This document shows positions 6,688 to 14,474 of a DNA stretch of 15,493 nucleotides, piece by piece. This DNA comes from Chitinophagaceae bacterium UBA4411. GTDB lineage: Bacteria; Bacteroidota; Bacteroidia; Chitinophagales; Chitinophagaceae. A program made the position numbers and the translations under genes. Where the stretch lies: assembly GCA_002400415.1 (NCBI GenBank), contig DGQP01000013.1:1-15493 (forward strand). The letters run 5' to 3'. The stretch's first letter is position 1, and the number at the start of each line of letters is the position of its first letter. Under the pieces are notes generated by a model that was not told where the DNA came from, did no database searches, and saw only the letters and a list, made by a program, of their open reading frames with translations.

Positions 6688-7818
6688 TTATTCCGCTGTT
6701 AACCTGGCGGTAATTGAAATTACGGAAGTTGAAGGATTCAGCAGCTCCCGGGATCTTGTGGGGTCAATACGAAGGTCTATTCTTGTGTTTCCCGCAGAAC
6801 TGTTCAGTAAAAACAGGTCCATATTGGAATGAAGCGGGAAATCAGTATTGATCTCCAGAATACCGGATAAGGTTGTTGAATCAGTAATGTTCACTGATCT
6901 TACCTGGCCGATTTTTTTGTCTCCAAAGAAAATTGCTGTTTCCATACTGATGCCTGTTGGTTCATCCAGTTGCACTGAATAATTATAACTGGTGCCTGCT
7001 TCATTCAGCCTGCCGATATGTTCAGTGGCGGAAATCAGCATATTGAGATATTGTTCTGTTTTACCATGCTGTGTTTCGCAGTTCAGGTAAGTAATGTTTC
7101 TTTCGCCGCAATAAACACTTAAAGAACCGTCTCTTTTTACATTGATATTATCCTGCCAGATGGTATTGTATTTTTCTGCTGCCAGCCGGTGATATAAAAT
7201 GCTATCCGTGGTCAGGAAAATATCATCAGGGTCCTGCAGTGTATCGGCGTATACTTTCCTGGCATCCGTTTCTCTTTCAGCACCGGGGAGATAAGAATTC
7301 ACTCCAAACTTTCCTTCCGTATTATTATGAAGGGCGATGATACAAACAGGGTTTTCAGGAATCAGTTGCAGTATACGTTTGCCAAATTTTACTACTTCCC
7401 CGATGGCAATATCACTGCTGCGGCCCAGTTGTTTCAATGTTTGTGCTGCTCCTTCTGCGGAGAACATCCTGTTGGGGTCAAATGTATAATATCTTCCTCC
7501 AAGCCTGAAACGGATATTCCGTTTGGTGCTGTTCTCAATCTTTATCAGTAAACCACCTTCCTGTTGCAAGAGCCGTTGTGCTGCCTGTAAGGACGTGAAT
7601 TCGTCTGCATGAAGATTGATATAAACTAATTTTTTTGAATCGCCATATTGCATCACTTTGATGGCAACAGGACTTTCGCCGATCCTGGTAAAATAGGTGG
7701 TTGTTTTAGGGGTGTATTTTTTTGAAGCCAGCAGAGAAATACTGGTTTGCCCGTTTAAAACCAGCATGTTCAGATGGAATAAAAAAAATAATACTATTTT
7801 CTGATTCAGCTTCATCAT
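6688..7818 (-). CDS. Secreted M14-like zinc peptidase/amidase
   Basis: Exported hydrolase-like protein of 376 aa. Residues 1-24 form a signal peptide (hydrophobic FFLFHLNMLVL, then NGQ). The catalytic core resembles M14 carboxypeptidases and related aspartoacylase/deacylase enzymes: zinc ligands H70 and E73 in NLHADE, a DPNRMF motif (114-119) corresponding to the M14 D-x-NR-NF motif, a third zinc ligand H164 in IIALHNN, and a candidate catalytic glutamate E248 in YLNCETQHGK. Residues from about 280 form a beta-rich C-terminal domain. The substrate is unknown; a cell-wall peptide or other periplasmic amide is plausible. It is followed after one base by a small membrane-protein gene. A promoter (TTG, 20 nt, TATTTTTC) lies just upstream, so it is probably not part of the plsX operon. 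Fold assignment rests on motifs read by eye. Confidence 0.65.
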   Translation of the reverse strand: MMKLNQKIVLFFLFHLNMLVLNGQTSISLLASKKYTPKTTTYFTRIGESPVAIKVMQYGDSKKLVYINLHADEFTSLQAAQRLLQQEGGLLIKIENSTKRNIRFRLGGRYYTFDPNRMFSAEGAAQTLKQLGRSSDIAIGEVVKFGKRILQLIPENPVCIIALHNNTEGKFGVNSYLPGAERETDARKVYADTLQDPDDIFLTTDSILYHRLAAEKYNTIWQDNINVKRDGSLSVYCGERNITYLNCETQHGKTEQYLNMLISATEHIGRLNEAGTSYNYSVQLDEPTGISMETAIFFGDKKIGQVRSVNITDSTTLSGILEINTDFPLHSNMDLFLLNSSAGNTRIDLRIDPTRSRELLNPSTSVISITARLTAE

Positions 7819-7827
7819 TAATAAAAC

Positions 7828-7858
7828 GAAAAATACAGCATTTGTATTGCTGTTGCAA
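7828..7858 (-). promoter_or_regulatory. Promoter of the M14-like gene pair
   Basis: On the minus strand TTG (7858-7856) is followed after 20 nt by TATTTTTC (7835-7828), seven of eight matches to TAnnTTTG. It lies about ten bases before the ATG at 7818, in the 112-bp gap after plsX. Confidence 0.4.
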
Positions 7859-7930
7859 TACCATGCGGAGGGTATAACACAAAAGGGGGATGAAATGAGG
7901 ATTTTTTATACTGAGCAGCTGATGACGAAT

Positions 7931-8866
7931 TTACTGCAGGGCTTCTTTCATTTTGCCCAGCACATCTTTTTCGATCATTTTCTCTGCCACTCCGATCATA
8001 TTATAAAACGCCCGGGCACCAGAAATGCCGTGACCGATAATCACCGGTTTAGCCACGCCCAGTACGGGAGTGCCTCCGTAATTCTCAAAATTGAACCGGT
8101 CGAAATATTCATCTTTCAGCTGGCGGCGGTGGCTGATCTCGTATAAGGTTTCAGCGAGTTTGAGAATGATATTACCGGTGAAACCTTCGCAAACCATGAC
8201 ATCAGCTTTGTCAACCAATACATCACGACCCTCAATATTGCCAACGAAGTTGATCTGTTTATTTTCTTTCAGCAGTGGATAAGTGGCCTGTGCCAGCAAA
8301 TTACCTTTTCCTTCTTCTTCACCTACATTCATCAGGCCGACTCTTGGGTTTTCGATACCCAAAATCAACCGGGCATAAACGGAACCCATCACGGCAAACT
8401 GGTTGAGTTGCTCGGGTTTGCAGTCTGCATTCAGGCCAACATCCAGTAAGAGACCGGTGCCACCATCTTCTTTGGGAATGATTGTTGAAATGGTTGGCCT
8501 TAAAACGCCTTCCACAGCTTTGATGCTGAATAAGGCACCCACAAGCATAGCGCCTGTATTACCGGCGCTGATGAAAGCATCAGTTTTACCGGCTGCCAGT
8601 AAATGAAAACCTATTGCAATAGAGGATTGCTGTTTTTCTTTTAACGCCTTCGTGGGGTGCTCATCCATGCCGATTACCTGGCCGGCGTGCACCACGGTGA
8701 TACGGTCTGCCGGAACTTTATGCTCCTGCAGCAGCGGGTCTATTTGTTCTTTATTGCCAATGAGAAAAAGGTTTGCTGCGGCATTTTCAGCAAGGTATTG
8801 TTGCACGCCTTTTACGGCTTCCAGCGGGGCAAAATCGCCGCCCATCATATCAAGTCCGATATTCAT
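7931..8866 (-). CDS. plsX: Phosphate acyltransferase PlsX
   Basis: Acyl-ACP:phosphate acyltransferase (311 aa). It makes acyl-phosphate from acyl-ACP for the PlsY step, the start of phosphatidic acid and phospholipid synthesis; it is a soluble enzyme that associates with the membrane. The start MNIGLDMMGGDFAP is the normal family N-terminus, so the ATG at 8866 is chosen over a frame start at 8899. Other family stretches are ISAGNTGAMLVGA, the glycine-rich LLLDVGLNADCKPEQL, LMNVGEEEGKGN and CEGFTGNIILKLAE. Length is normal. It is the third gene of the conserved yceD-rpmF-plsX cluster and lies 109 bp after rpmF, with a long hairpin in that gap. In many bacteria fabH follows plsX; here the next gene is the unrelated M14-like peptidase. 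Confidence 0.97.
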   Translation of the reverse strand: MNIGLDMMGGDFAPLEAVKGVQQYLAENAAANLFLIGNKEQIDPLLQEHKVPADRITVVHAGQVIGMDEHPTKALKEKQQSSIAIGFHLLAAGKTDAFISAGNTGAMLVGALFSIKAVEGVLRPTISTIIPKEDGGTGLLLDVGLNADCKPEQLNQFAVMGSVYARLILGIENPRVGLMNVGEEEGKGNLLAQATYPLLKENKQINFVGNIEGRDVLVDKADVMVCEGFTGNIILKLAETLYEISHRRQLKDEYFDRFNFENYGGTPVLGVAKPVIIGHGISGARAFYNMIGVAEKMIEKDVLGKMKEALQ

Positions 8867-8898
8867 TGCAGGCACAATGTACAAATTACAAAACGACA

Positions 8899-8944
8899 AA
8901 TTCCAAATTCCATCATGACATTTCTGTCAAATGGATTTGGAATT
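8899..8944. repeat. Long imperfect hairpin between rpmF and plsX
   Basis: AATTCCAAATTCCAT (8899-8913) pairs with ATGGATTTGGAATT (8931-8944), with one bulged base. Inside, TGACA (8916-8920) pairs with TGTCA (8925-8929) around the loop TTTC. Together they form a stem of about 19 bp. It may be a dispersed palindromic element, an RNA-processing site or a partial terminator that lowers plsX expression relative to rpmF. Confidence 0.55.
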
Positions 8945-8975
8945 AGCAAATTACCTATGCGGGAACTGTCCTTTA

Positions 8976-9167
8976 TTACTTAACGGGTGATTTTTCAGCC
9001 ACTACTTTTCCTTTGTAGTACAGCTTTCCTTCACTCACATGGGCGCGGTGGCGTACATGTGTTTCGCCGGTAGTACTGTCAGTCGTTAATGTGGTGGAGG
9101 CCGCTTTGTAATGCGTTCTGCGTTTCGCACTTCTTTGCTGACTGTGTCTGCGTTTCGGATTTGGCAT
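8976..9167 (-). CDS. rpmF: 50S ribosomal protein L32
   Basis: Large-subunit ribosomal protein bL32 (63 aa), recognised by the N-terminal block MPNPKRRHSQQRSAKRRTH and the central RHRAHVS. The usual four zinc-binding cysteines of the Cys-plus form are absent, so this is a zinc-independent version, with HVRHRAH and the strand YYKGKVV in the expected places. It lies 38 bp after yceD and 109 bp before plsX on the same strand, the standard cluster order. Length and basic composition are normal. Confidence 0.97.
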   Translation of the reverse strand: MPNPKRRHSQQRSAKRRTHYKAASTTLTTDSTTGETHVRHRAHVSEGKLYYKGKVVAEKSPVK

Positions 9168-9205
9168 AACTCAACTATTAATAATCAGAAAATATCTTTA
9201 TTAAA

Positions 9206-9757
9206 CTATTTACCTAAGTTTTTGAACTTTTCCAATCCTTTCCAGATCGGGTTCTCTTCATTTTCGGTTTTCTCTTCAGGTTCCATTTTTTTCAAAACAT
9301 CCAGCGCCGCTTTGTTGCAATAAGGTCCTTCCATATTTTCAAAACCACAGGATTTCAGCATCGGTATGCTGAGGTTGATGAACTCATAGATCCAGTTGGC
9401 CACATCGAGATGGCTTTCGCCACGGCCGATATAATACACATCGGGATCTTCTTCCTGGTCATTCATCAGTTCCGGTTCTTCCACCATTTTTACTGTGATA
9501 TTAAATTCATCCCACAGGTCCAAAGGCAGGTTGCTGTTGCAACGGTCGCAGGTTACTTCCAGTCCACCACCAATCTCAAATTTCAGGAGCATAAAACTGC
9601 TTTTCTTATCAAGCGTCAGTTTTACATTGGCTTTGCAGTGGCGAAAGTCCTGTTGCTGGAATGCCTCAAAGAACTTATCCTTTATTTCATAGTTATATTC
9701 ATGAATGCCCGGCTTCAATCCCACAAATGCTATCTCAAAGTCCCGGCGATGCCCCAT
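9206..9757 (-). CDS. yceD: YceD/DUF177 family protein, 23S rRNA accumulation factor
   Basis: DUF177 protein (183 aa), first gene of the yceD-rpmF-plsX cluster. In Escherichia coli and plants this family is needed for normal 23S rRNA accumulation. The family core is visible: a beta-rich first half, the CxRC motif in VTCDRCNSNLPL (C70 and C73), and an acidic stretch followed by the second-half helix DVANWIYEFINLSIPM. A second cysteine pair (C137 in LKSCGF and C147 in GPYCNK) is present, so a four-cysteine metal site is possible. The end is charged and probably disordered up to GLEKFKNLGK. Start ATG at 9757; a -7-like TACCTTTG lies 24 bases upstream. Confidence 0.88.
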   Translation of the reverse strand: MGHRRDFEIAFVGLKPGIHEYNYEIKDKFFEAFQQQDFRHCKANVKLTLDKKSSFMLLKFEIGGGLEVTCDRCNSNLPLDLWDEFNITVKMVEEPELMNDQEEDPDVYYIGRGESHLDVANWIYEFINLSIPMLKSCGFENMEGPYCNKAALDVLKKMEPEEKTENEENPIWKGLEKFKNLGK

Positions 9758-9780
9758 GAATGAACTTTTTAAAGAGTTGG

Positions 9781-9788
9781 CAAAGGTA
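9781..9788 (-). promoter_or_regulatory. Putative -7 box of the yceD-rpmF-plsX operon
   Basis: On the minus strand TACCTTTG (9788-9781) matches TAnnTTTG exactly and lies 24 bases before the yceD ATG. No good TTTG is seen at the expected -33 position, so the call is tentative. Confidence 0.35.
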
Positions 9789-9923
9789 AGGGAATTAGCG
9801 GAAAATTTATCGGCATTTTTGGATTATTTTCGGCCTTTACGGCTGATCCAAGGCCCTGATTCTGAACACTATTAAAATTTAAAAGGTTTGCAAGAGTTCC
9901 TTTCCCGGCTCTTTGCCCGGCTG

Positions 9924-11000
9924 ATGAAAAGCTGGAGCTGGGTTTTACTGATCATTCTGACCATTGCCATCAAATGGGTCTCCCTGTACCCGGAATGGGT
10001 GGAGGCGAATTATACATTTGGCCTTTACCCGCTGATCGTGAAGCTTCAGCGGCTCCTTTTCGGATGGATTCCCTTTAGCGCCGGCGACCTGTTTTATGCT
10101 TTTTTGATACTGGTTATCCTGTTCCGTACCGGCAAATTCCTGAAATATCTTTTTCAGAAAAAGCTGACCCGCCAATATTTTTCTTCCGGGCTACAACAGG
10201 CTATCTTCTTCTTTCTGTTTGTCTATGTTTGCTTCAACCTGCTCTGGGGACTCAATTATAACAGGGTGGGGATAGCCCGCCAACTGGAACTCGATGTGAA
10301 GCCATACTCCCTGGCTGACCTGGATGCTGTCACCAGCATCCTTCAAAAACGGTTAAATGAGTATGCTGTTTTTGTAAGCCCGGCGCAGCGGGATTCTTTC
10401 AACAGTAAAAAACGGTTGTTTCATGAAAGCAGCGGGGCATATGGTTTTGCAGCCGCAAAATATCCCTTCCTTAAATATGAGCATCTTTCTGTAAAACCAT
10501 CGCTGTTCAGTTATCTTGGTAATTATCTCGGTTTCCAGGGGTATTACAATCCATTCTCCGGCGAAGCGCAGGTGAATACTACAATACCCAAGGTACTGGA
10601 ACCTTTTGTGACCACCCATGAAATAGCGCACCAGTTGGGTTATGCCAAAGAAAATGAAGCCAATTTTGTGGCCTTCCTGGCCTGCCGCCAGTCACCATCA
10701 CGGGTGATGAGGTACTCTATGTACTTTGACATGTATAATTATGCAATTGCTGAAGTGTACAGGCGGGATACCGCCCTGGCAAAACATTTCCTGCAACAAT
10801 TACACCCGCAGGTTATTAAAGACCGGAAGGAGTTCAGGGATTTTTACAAGCAATATAAGAACCCGGTGGAGCCACTTATTATGTGGGCCTACGGGCATTA
10901 CCTGAAAGCCAATAACCAGCCCGGCGGTAAACAAACCTATAATGAAGTGGTGGCCTGGCTGATTGCGTATTACAAAAAATCAGGTGAAGCGGCATTGTAA
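9924..11000 (+). CDS. DUF3810 family membrane protein with HExxH
   Basis: Membrane protein of the DUF3810 family (358 aa from the ATG at 9924; a TTG at 9888 would add 12 residues). Three hydrophobic segments lie at about 5-20, 55-70 and 90-108. Family stretches are YPEWVEANYTFGLYP, LFGWIPFSAGDLFY and LLWGLNYNR. The soluble part has the zinc-peptidase motif HEIAHQ (H232, E233, H236) followed by KENEANFVAF, where a glutamate about ten residues later can be the third ligand, as in gluzincin peptidases. This suggests a membrane-bound metallopeptidase, but the function of the family is unknown to me. It runs divergently from yceD and converges with dcd, with only six bases between the stops and no terminator visible there. 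Confidence 0.85.
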   Translation: MKSWSWVLLIILTIAIKWVSLYPEWVEANYTFGLYPLIVKLQRLLFGWIPFSAGDLFYAFLILVILFRTGKFLKYLFQKKLTRQYFSSGLQQAIFFFLFVYVCFNLLWGLNYNRVGIARQLELDVKPYSLADLDAVTSILQKRLNEYAVFVSPAQRDSFNSKKRLFHESSGAYGFAAAKYPFLKYEHLSVKPSLFSYLGNYLGFQGYYNPFSGEAQVNTTIPKVLEPFVTTHEIAHQLGYAKENEANFVAFLACRQSPSRVMRYSMYFDMYNYAIAEVYRRDTALAKHFLQQLHPQVIKDRKEFRDFYKQYKNPVEPLIMWAYGHYLKANNQPGGKQTYNEVVAWLIAYYKKSGEAAL

Positions 11001-11006
11001 GAGAGA

Positions 11007-11543
11007 TCAGAATTTATTCTTCCACATCATGCTTTCAATGGGTTTATCAGGCTGACCGCTGTACTTGGCATTTTTCTTTTGGTTATACTTTACTTCAATC
11101 TCACCGTCTACCGGGAAATAGATCAGCTGGCCGATGGGCATACCTTTATATACCTTTACCGGCTGCTTCACGGATATCTCTAATGTCCAGTGACCACAAA
11201 AGCCGACATCCCCTTTACCGGCTGTGGCATGTATGTCAATACCTAATCGCCCTGTTGATGATTTCCCTTCCAGGAAAGGTACATGGGCATGCGTTTCGGT
11301 GTATTCTAATGTAACACCCAGATAAAAGATATGCGGGTATAAAACAAAACCGTCTTCCGGAATTTCGAAGTATTCGATTTCGTTATGTTTTTTAGCATCA
11401 AGGATATGCTCTTTATAAGTAGCCAGCCACTTACCGAGATGTACATCATAAGAGTTGCTGCCCAAGCAATTCCGGTCGTAAGGTGCCAGTTTGATTGTTC
11501 CTTTCTCTATTTCTTCCAGTATCCTTTTGTCAGATAAAATCAT
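11007..11543 (-). CDS. dcd: dCTP deaminase
   Basis: Cytosolic enzyme (178 aa) that converts dCTP to dUTP and ammonia, feeding dTMP synthesis. Family landmarks are the N-terminal MILSDKRILEEI, LGSNSYDVHLG, the active-site loop EGKSSTGRLG (S95, S96, R99) and TAGKGDVGFCGHWTLEIS, whose E122 matches the catalytic glutamate of Dcd. The end, with YNQKKNAKYSGQ, also fits. It could be the bifunctional dCTP deaminase/dUTPase form, but nothing here decides. It converges with the DUF3810 gene and is divergent from the phosphopantetheinyl transferase gene, 130 bp away. Confidence 0.95.
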   Translation of the reverse strand: MILSDKRILEEIEKGTIKLAPYDRNCLGSNSYDVHLGKWLATYKEHILDAKKHNEIEYFEIPEDGFVLYPHIFYLGVTLEYTETHAHVPFLEGKSSTGRLGIDIHATAGKGDVGFCGHWTLEISVKQPVKVYKGMPIGQLIYFPVDGEIEVKYNQKKNAKYSGQPDKPIESMMWKNKF

Positions 11544-11598
11544 AGTATGTTATTTACCGGTTCAGTCTGCCGGTGGCAGTTATTTCTTATCATTGCCC

Positions 11599-11630
11599 TT
11601 TGTGTTGCACTGCTGTACAGCCTATCTTTA
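11599..11630 (+). promoter_or_regulatory. Promoter of the phosphopantetheinyl transferase gene
   Basis: TTTG (11599-11602) is followed after exactly 20 nt by TATCTTTA (11623-11630), seven of eight matches to TAnnTTTG. The ATG at 11674 lies 43 bases downstream, leaving a normal leader. Confidence 0.45.
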
Positions 11631-11673
11631 TTCAGCAATTCAGTGCAGCAAAGTAAGTACGAATCAACAACGG

Positions 11674-12291
11674 ATGCCAATTTTTTTTCAACATCAAATC
11701 AACGAAAACACCCGGTTGGGTATCTGGAAAATTGAGGAAACTGAAGAATTTTTCAAAGGTAATGTGCCTCAGCACCGCGATGTAACACACCCGCATAAAC
11801 GCTTACAGCACCTGGCCGGGCGGTTCCTGCTGCAATTCCTGTTCCCGGATTTTCCATACGGGCTGATTCAGATTGCAGATACCCGGAAGCCATTCCTGCC
11901 GGGTGAAGAATATCATTTCTCTATTTCTCATTGTGGTGATTTTGCAGCCGCTATCGTCAGCCGCAACAGCAGGGTGGGTATTGATATCGAAATCCCCGCT
12001 GAAAAAATCATCCGTGTACAGGATAAATTCTTATCTGCTGCCGAAAAAGAAATCTTCCTGCCGGAGCCGGAACCTGCCGGTTATACAGTACCCACTATTC
12101 TCTGGAGCAGTAAAGAAGCTGTGTTTAAATGGTATGGTGACGGGGAAGTTGATTTCAAAAAGCATATCCGGCTTGAGAAAAATCATAAGAACCCCGGGGT
12201 GCTCCACTGTACATTTAGTAAAACTAATCAGCAACTGGTGATACATTTTCAACAGTTCAATCAACTGGTGTTGTCATGGATAATTAACTAA
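11674..12291 (+). CDS. 4'-phosphopantetheinyl transferase, Sfp type
   Basis: Enzyme (205 aa) that moves 4'-phosphopantetheine from coenzyme A to a serine of carrier proteins. Family motifs are FSISHCGD (82-89), the Mg-binding GIDIE (102-106) and WSSKEAVFKW (144-153). The layout is the two-lobed Sfp/AcpT kind rather than the small AcpS. The start ATG at 11674 is chosen because the frame upstream would overlap dcd and gives no family sequence, and because a promoter lies at 11599-11630. No synthase or carrier-protein gene is close, so it may serve the fatty-acid carrier or distant pathways. Confidence 0.9.
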   Translation: MPIFFQHQINENTRLGIWKIEETEEFFKGNVPQHRDVTHPHKRLQHLAGRFLLQFLFPDFPYGLIQIADTRKPFLPGEEYHFSISHCGDFAAAIVSRNSRVGIDIEIPAEKIIRVQDKFLSAAEKEIFLPEPEPAGYTVPTILWSSKEAVFKWYGDGEVDFKKHIRLEKNHKNPGVLHCTFSKTNQQLVIHFQQFNQLVLSWIIN

Positions 12292-12342
12292 TCTTTGATT
12301 TGCAGTGCCGGATTGATTATTTTCTTTGTAAAAATTTTATTC

Positions 12343-12984
12343 ATGAAAAAGATTATTGCACTTTCCCTGTTAGCCGCAGTTGTATTTGCATCCTGTGGCC
12401 CCAAGATCTACAAATCCTCAGATTTTGATTCTGCGCTGGCCAAACATAAAACAGTAGCGATTTTGCCTGCTGAGGTAACCACGAAACTTCGCCCGAATGA
12501 AGCCAAAAAAATTACGCCGGAACAATTGGCTGATATTAACCAAAAAACCGGTTATGATATCCAGGATAAAATGTACAGCTGGTTCCTGCGCCGGTCAGAT
12601 AAATTTTCTTATACGGTCACCTTCCAGGACGTGACCCGTACAAATGCTTTATTGAAACAGGCTGGCATTTCTTATGAGACGCTTGCATCCAAAGACCGGA
12701 CAGAACTGGCACAATTGCTTGGTGTGGATGCTGTATTGCAAAACCGTTCCAGTATGGATAAACCCATGTCAGAAGGCGCTGCTTTAGCCGTGGGAGTGCT
12801 CTTCGGTGCCTGGGGGAGTACCAACAGTGTGCAAACCACTATTAATATTCATGATGGTAAATCCGGTAACCTGCTGTGGAAATATGATTACCAGGCTTCC
12901 GGGTCAGTAGGCTCTTCTACAGACAGGCTGGTGAATGCATTAATGAGAAATGCTTCAAAGAAATTTCCGTATAGTGTAAAATAG
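12343..12984 (+). CDS. Lipoprotein, possibly CsgG/GNA1162-like
   Basis: Secreted lipoprotein (213 aa). The signal is MKKIIALSLLAAVVFASCGP, with the lipobox FASC and C18 as lipidated residue. The mature part begins with a helix and the strand TVAILPAEV. It then has a long helical stretch (NQKTGYDIQDKMYSWFLRR), LGVDAVLQN, a small-residue segment (EGAALAVGVLFGAWGS), and INIHDGKSGNLLWKYDYQASG. This order resembles periplasmic CsgG/GNA1162/TolB-N-like domains, judged by eye. Function is not known. The start at 12343 is chosen for the signal peptide. Weak promoter elements (TTTG at 12299-12302, TTTCTTTG at 12321-12328) precede it. It ends at a 17-bp terminator. Confidence 0.75.
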   Translation: MKKIIALSLLAAVVFASCGPKIYKSSDFDSALAKHKTVAILPAEVTTKLRPNEAKKITPEQLADINQKTGYDIQDKMYSWFLRRSDKFSYTVTFQDVTRTNALLKQAGISYETLASKDRTELAQLLGVDAVLQNRSSMDKPMSEGAALAVGVLFGAWGSTNSVQTTINIHDGKSGNLLWKYDYQASGSVGSSTDRLVNALMRNASKKFPYSVK

Positions 12985-12999
12985 GCGGCTGCTTATTTT

Positions 13000-13035
13000 A
13001 CAGCAATGCCGTCCTGTGCAGGACGGCATTGCTGT
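13000..13035 (+). terminator. Strong intrinsic terminator between converging genes
   Basis: ACAGCAATGCCGTCCTG (13000-13016) and CAGGACGGCATTGCTGT (13019-13035) form a perfect 17-bp stem around TG. TTTATTCTT follows on the + strand, so it ends the lipoprotein transcript. It lies one base from the stop codon of the converging DUF2130 gene; on that strand no clear T-run follows. Confidence 0.88.
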
Positions 13036-13036
13036 T

Positions 13037-14230
13037 TTATTCTTCATCCCCTGCGCCTGATTCCAGCAGGTTCAGGTCAATTGCTTCCATACCGGCAATA
13101 CCTTCAATGGAGCCTCTTACATGCGCTGCATTCAGTAGCACTTTTTCCAGTTGCTTTTCCCGTTGTTTCCAGAGCTTCTCCATCGCATCTCTTTCTCTTT
13201 GTATGGATAGTTTCATGCTCATAAAACCTTCCCGGATCGCTTTCCATTGTTCTGCAAATTCAGAGCTGGTGAGATAATCGTAGAGCATATGCATCTTATC
13301 TCCCTTATTATCCTGGCTCTTTAATGCGGTCGCTATTTTAATGATACCGTCCCGCAGCATATGCACCACTGCTTTTGCTTCGCTGAAAGAGCAAATCCAA
13401 ACCCCGTCTTTTTCACCAAAACGTTCCATGTCTTTGGGCAGGGCCTGTGTAACGATCACGGCCACATCTGCTCCCTGGCTGCGCATGTCTGCTTTCAGTT
13501 TTTCGATCCAGTCATTGGCGAAATCCTTGGTGCGTTTACTTTCAAAGATGATCTTGCCGCATTCCTGGCCAAATCCATTTCGTACCGTTTGTATACAATC
13601 TGCCCCCCGCACTCCTTTACCCACTTCTGTGATCACATCAAAAGGGAAGGCAGCCCGCAGCATTTCTTCCAGTAATAATTCCTGTACCTCTCCCTGGCTT
13701 TGCATGGAGCCCTGTTCAGCTTTACGCTTCATTTCCTCGGCCAGTTTTTTTTGCGCTTCCAGTTTTTCTTCCATTTCTTTTAAGCGCAACTGGAATTCCG
13801 TTTCTTTCGCTGCATTCCGCTGTTCTTCCAGTTTTCTTATCTCGGCAGAGAGTTTTTCTCTTTCTTCCTGTAATTTTTTTTGTACGGATAGTTCAAGTTC
13901 AGCTTCTTTGTTGATCAGCTCCTGTTCTTTTTTCAGGAAATCGAGCTGTTGTTGCCGGGCCAGTTTTAATTTTTCCTCATTGTCCTTATTATTCTGTTCC
14001 AGCATTTTCAGCTTGTTCTCGAAATCTGCAGCAATATTTTTCCGGAGATTTTCTTCGAGAGACGATTGTATTTTTTTCTTTTCCTCTTCCAGCTTTATGA
14101 CAAACTCGTCATTCTTTTTTTTCTGCCAGTCAGCCGCTTTGCTCCGCAGCTCTTTTTCCACTTCTTCCCGGATAGCGTCACTGGGCTCAAACTGGTGACC
14201 ACAATTCGGACATTTTATTTCTGTTGCCAT
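13037..14230 (-). CDS. DUF2130 coiled-coil protein with nuclease-like domain
   Basis: DUF2130 protein (397 aa), probably cytoplasmic. Residues 1-14 carry a half zinc ribbon (CPNCGHQF, C7 and C10). A long, very charged coiled coil covers about 20-175. Residues about 180-300 form a PD-(D/E)xK nuclease-like core: GADC with D211, then IIFESK with E230 and K232, followed by VAVIVTQALP. A helical tail (about 315-397) ends in acidic residues. The layout recalls the RmuC group of coiled-coil nuclease-like proteins, which suggests work on DNA, but its role is unknown. A -7 box (14257-14250) precedes it with a leader of about 15 bases. Confidence 0.88.
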   Translation of the reverse strand: MATEIKCPNCGHQFEPSDAIREEVEKELRSKAADWQKKKNDEFVIKLEEEKKKIQSSLEENLRKNIAADFENKLKMLEQNNKDNEEKLKLARQQQLDFLKKEQELINKEAELELSVQKKLQEEREKLSAEIRKLEEQRNAAKETEFQLRLKEMEEKLEAQKKLAEEMKRKAEQGSMQSQGEVQELLLEEMLRAAFPFDVITEVGKGVRGADCIQTVRNGFGQECGKIIFESKRTKDFANDWIEKLKADMRSQGADVAVIVTQALPKDMERFGEKDGVWICSFSEAKAVVHMLRDGIIKIATALKSQDNKGDKMHMLYDYLTSSEFAEQWKAIREGFMSMKLSIQRERDAMEKLWKQREKQLEKVLLNAAHVRGSIEGIAGMEAIDLNLLESGAGDEE

Positions 14231-14249
14231 TATTACCTGATGTTTGCAT

Positions 14250-14257
14250 CAAATCTA
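14250..14257 (-). promoter_or_regulatory. Putative -7 box of the DUF2130 gene
   Basis: On the minus strand TAGATTTG (14257-14250) matches TAnnTTTG exactly and lies 19 bases before the ATG at 14230. No clear TTTG is visible at the -33 position. Confidence 0.4.
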
Positions 14258-14474
14258 AAGTAAAAATGTGACCTGTAATTATTAAACGGCCGTTTTTGAT
14301 TTGAAGCTGCGCATATTGTTTGCCGGTGCAATAACACAGGGATTCAGCCTGTTATAAACCGTGTTTATCTTAACAATACTTTGGTAGCCGGCTGCTTTTA
14401 AATGTGCTGGTAGTTTTAGATTTTGTGCAGGCAACTCTTCTTGCAGTTTATGTCCGTCACCTAAATCAAACCCT

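Noticed and set aside
13741..14200. Long low-complexity plus-strand frame rich in Ser, Phe and Cys
   Set aside because: It is the reverse complement of the Lys/Glu-rich coiled coil of the DUF2130 gene.
14417..14429. TTGTGCAGG shared with the palindrome at 1-26 and part of the stem at 13000-13035
   Set aside because: The match is only about nine bases and not palindromic here; chance is the simplest explanation.
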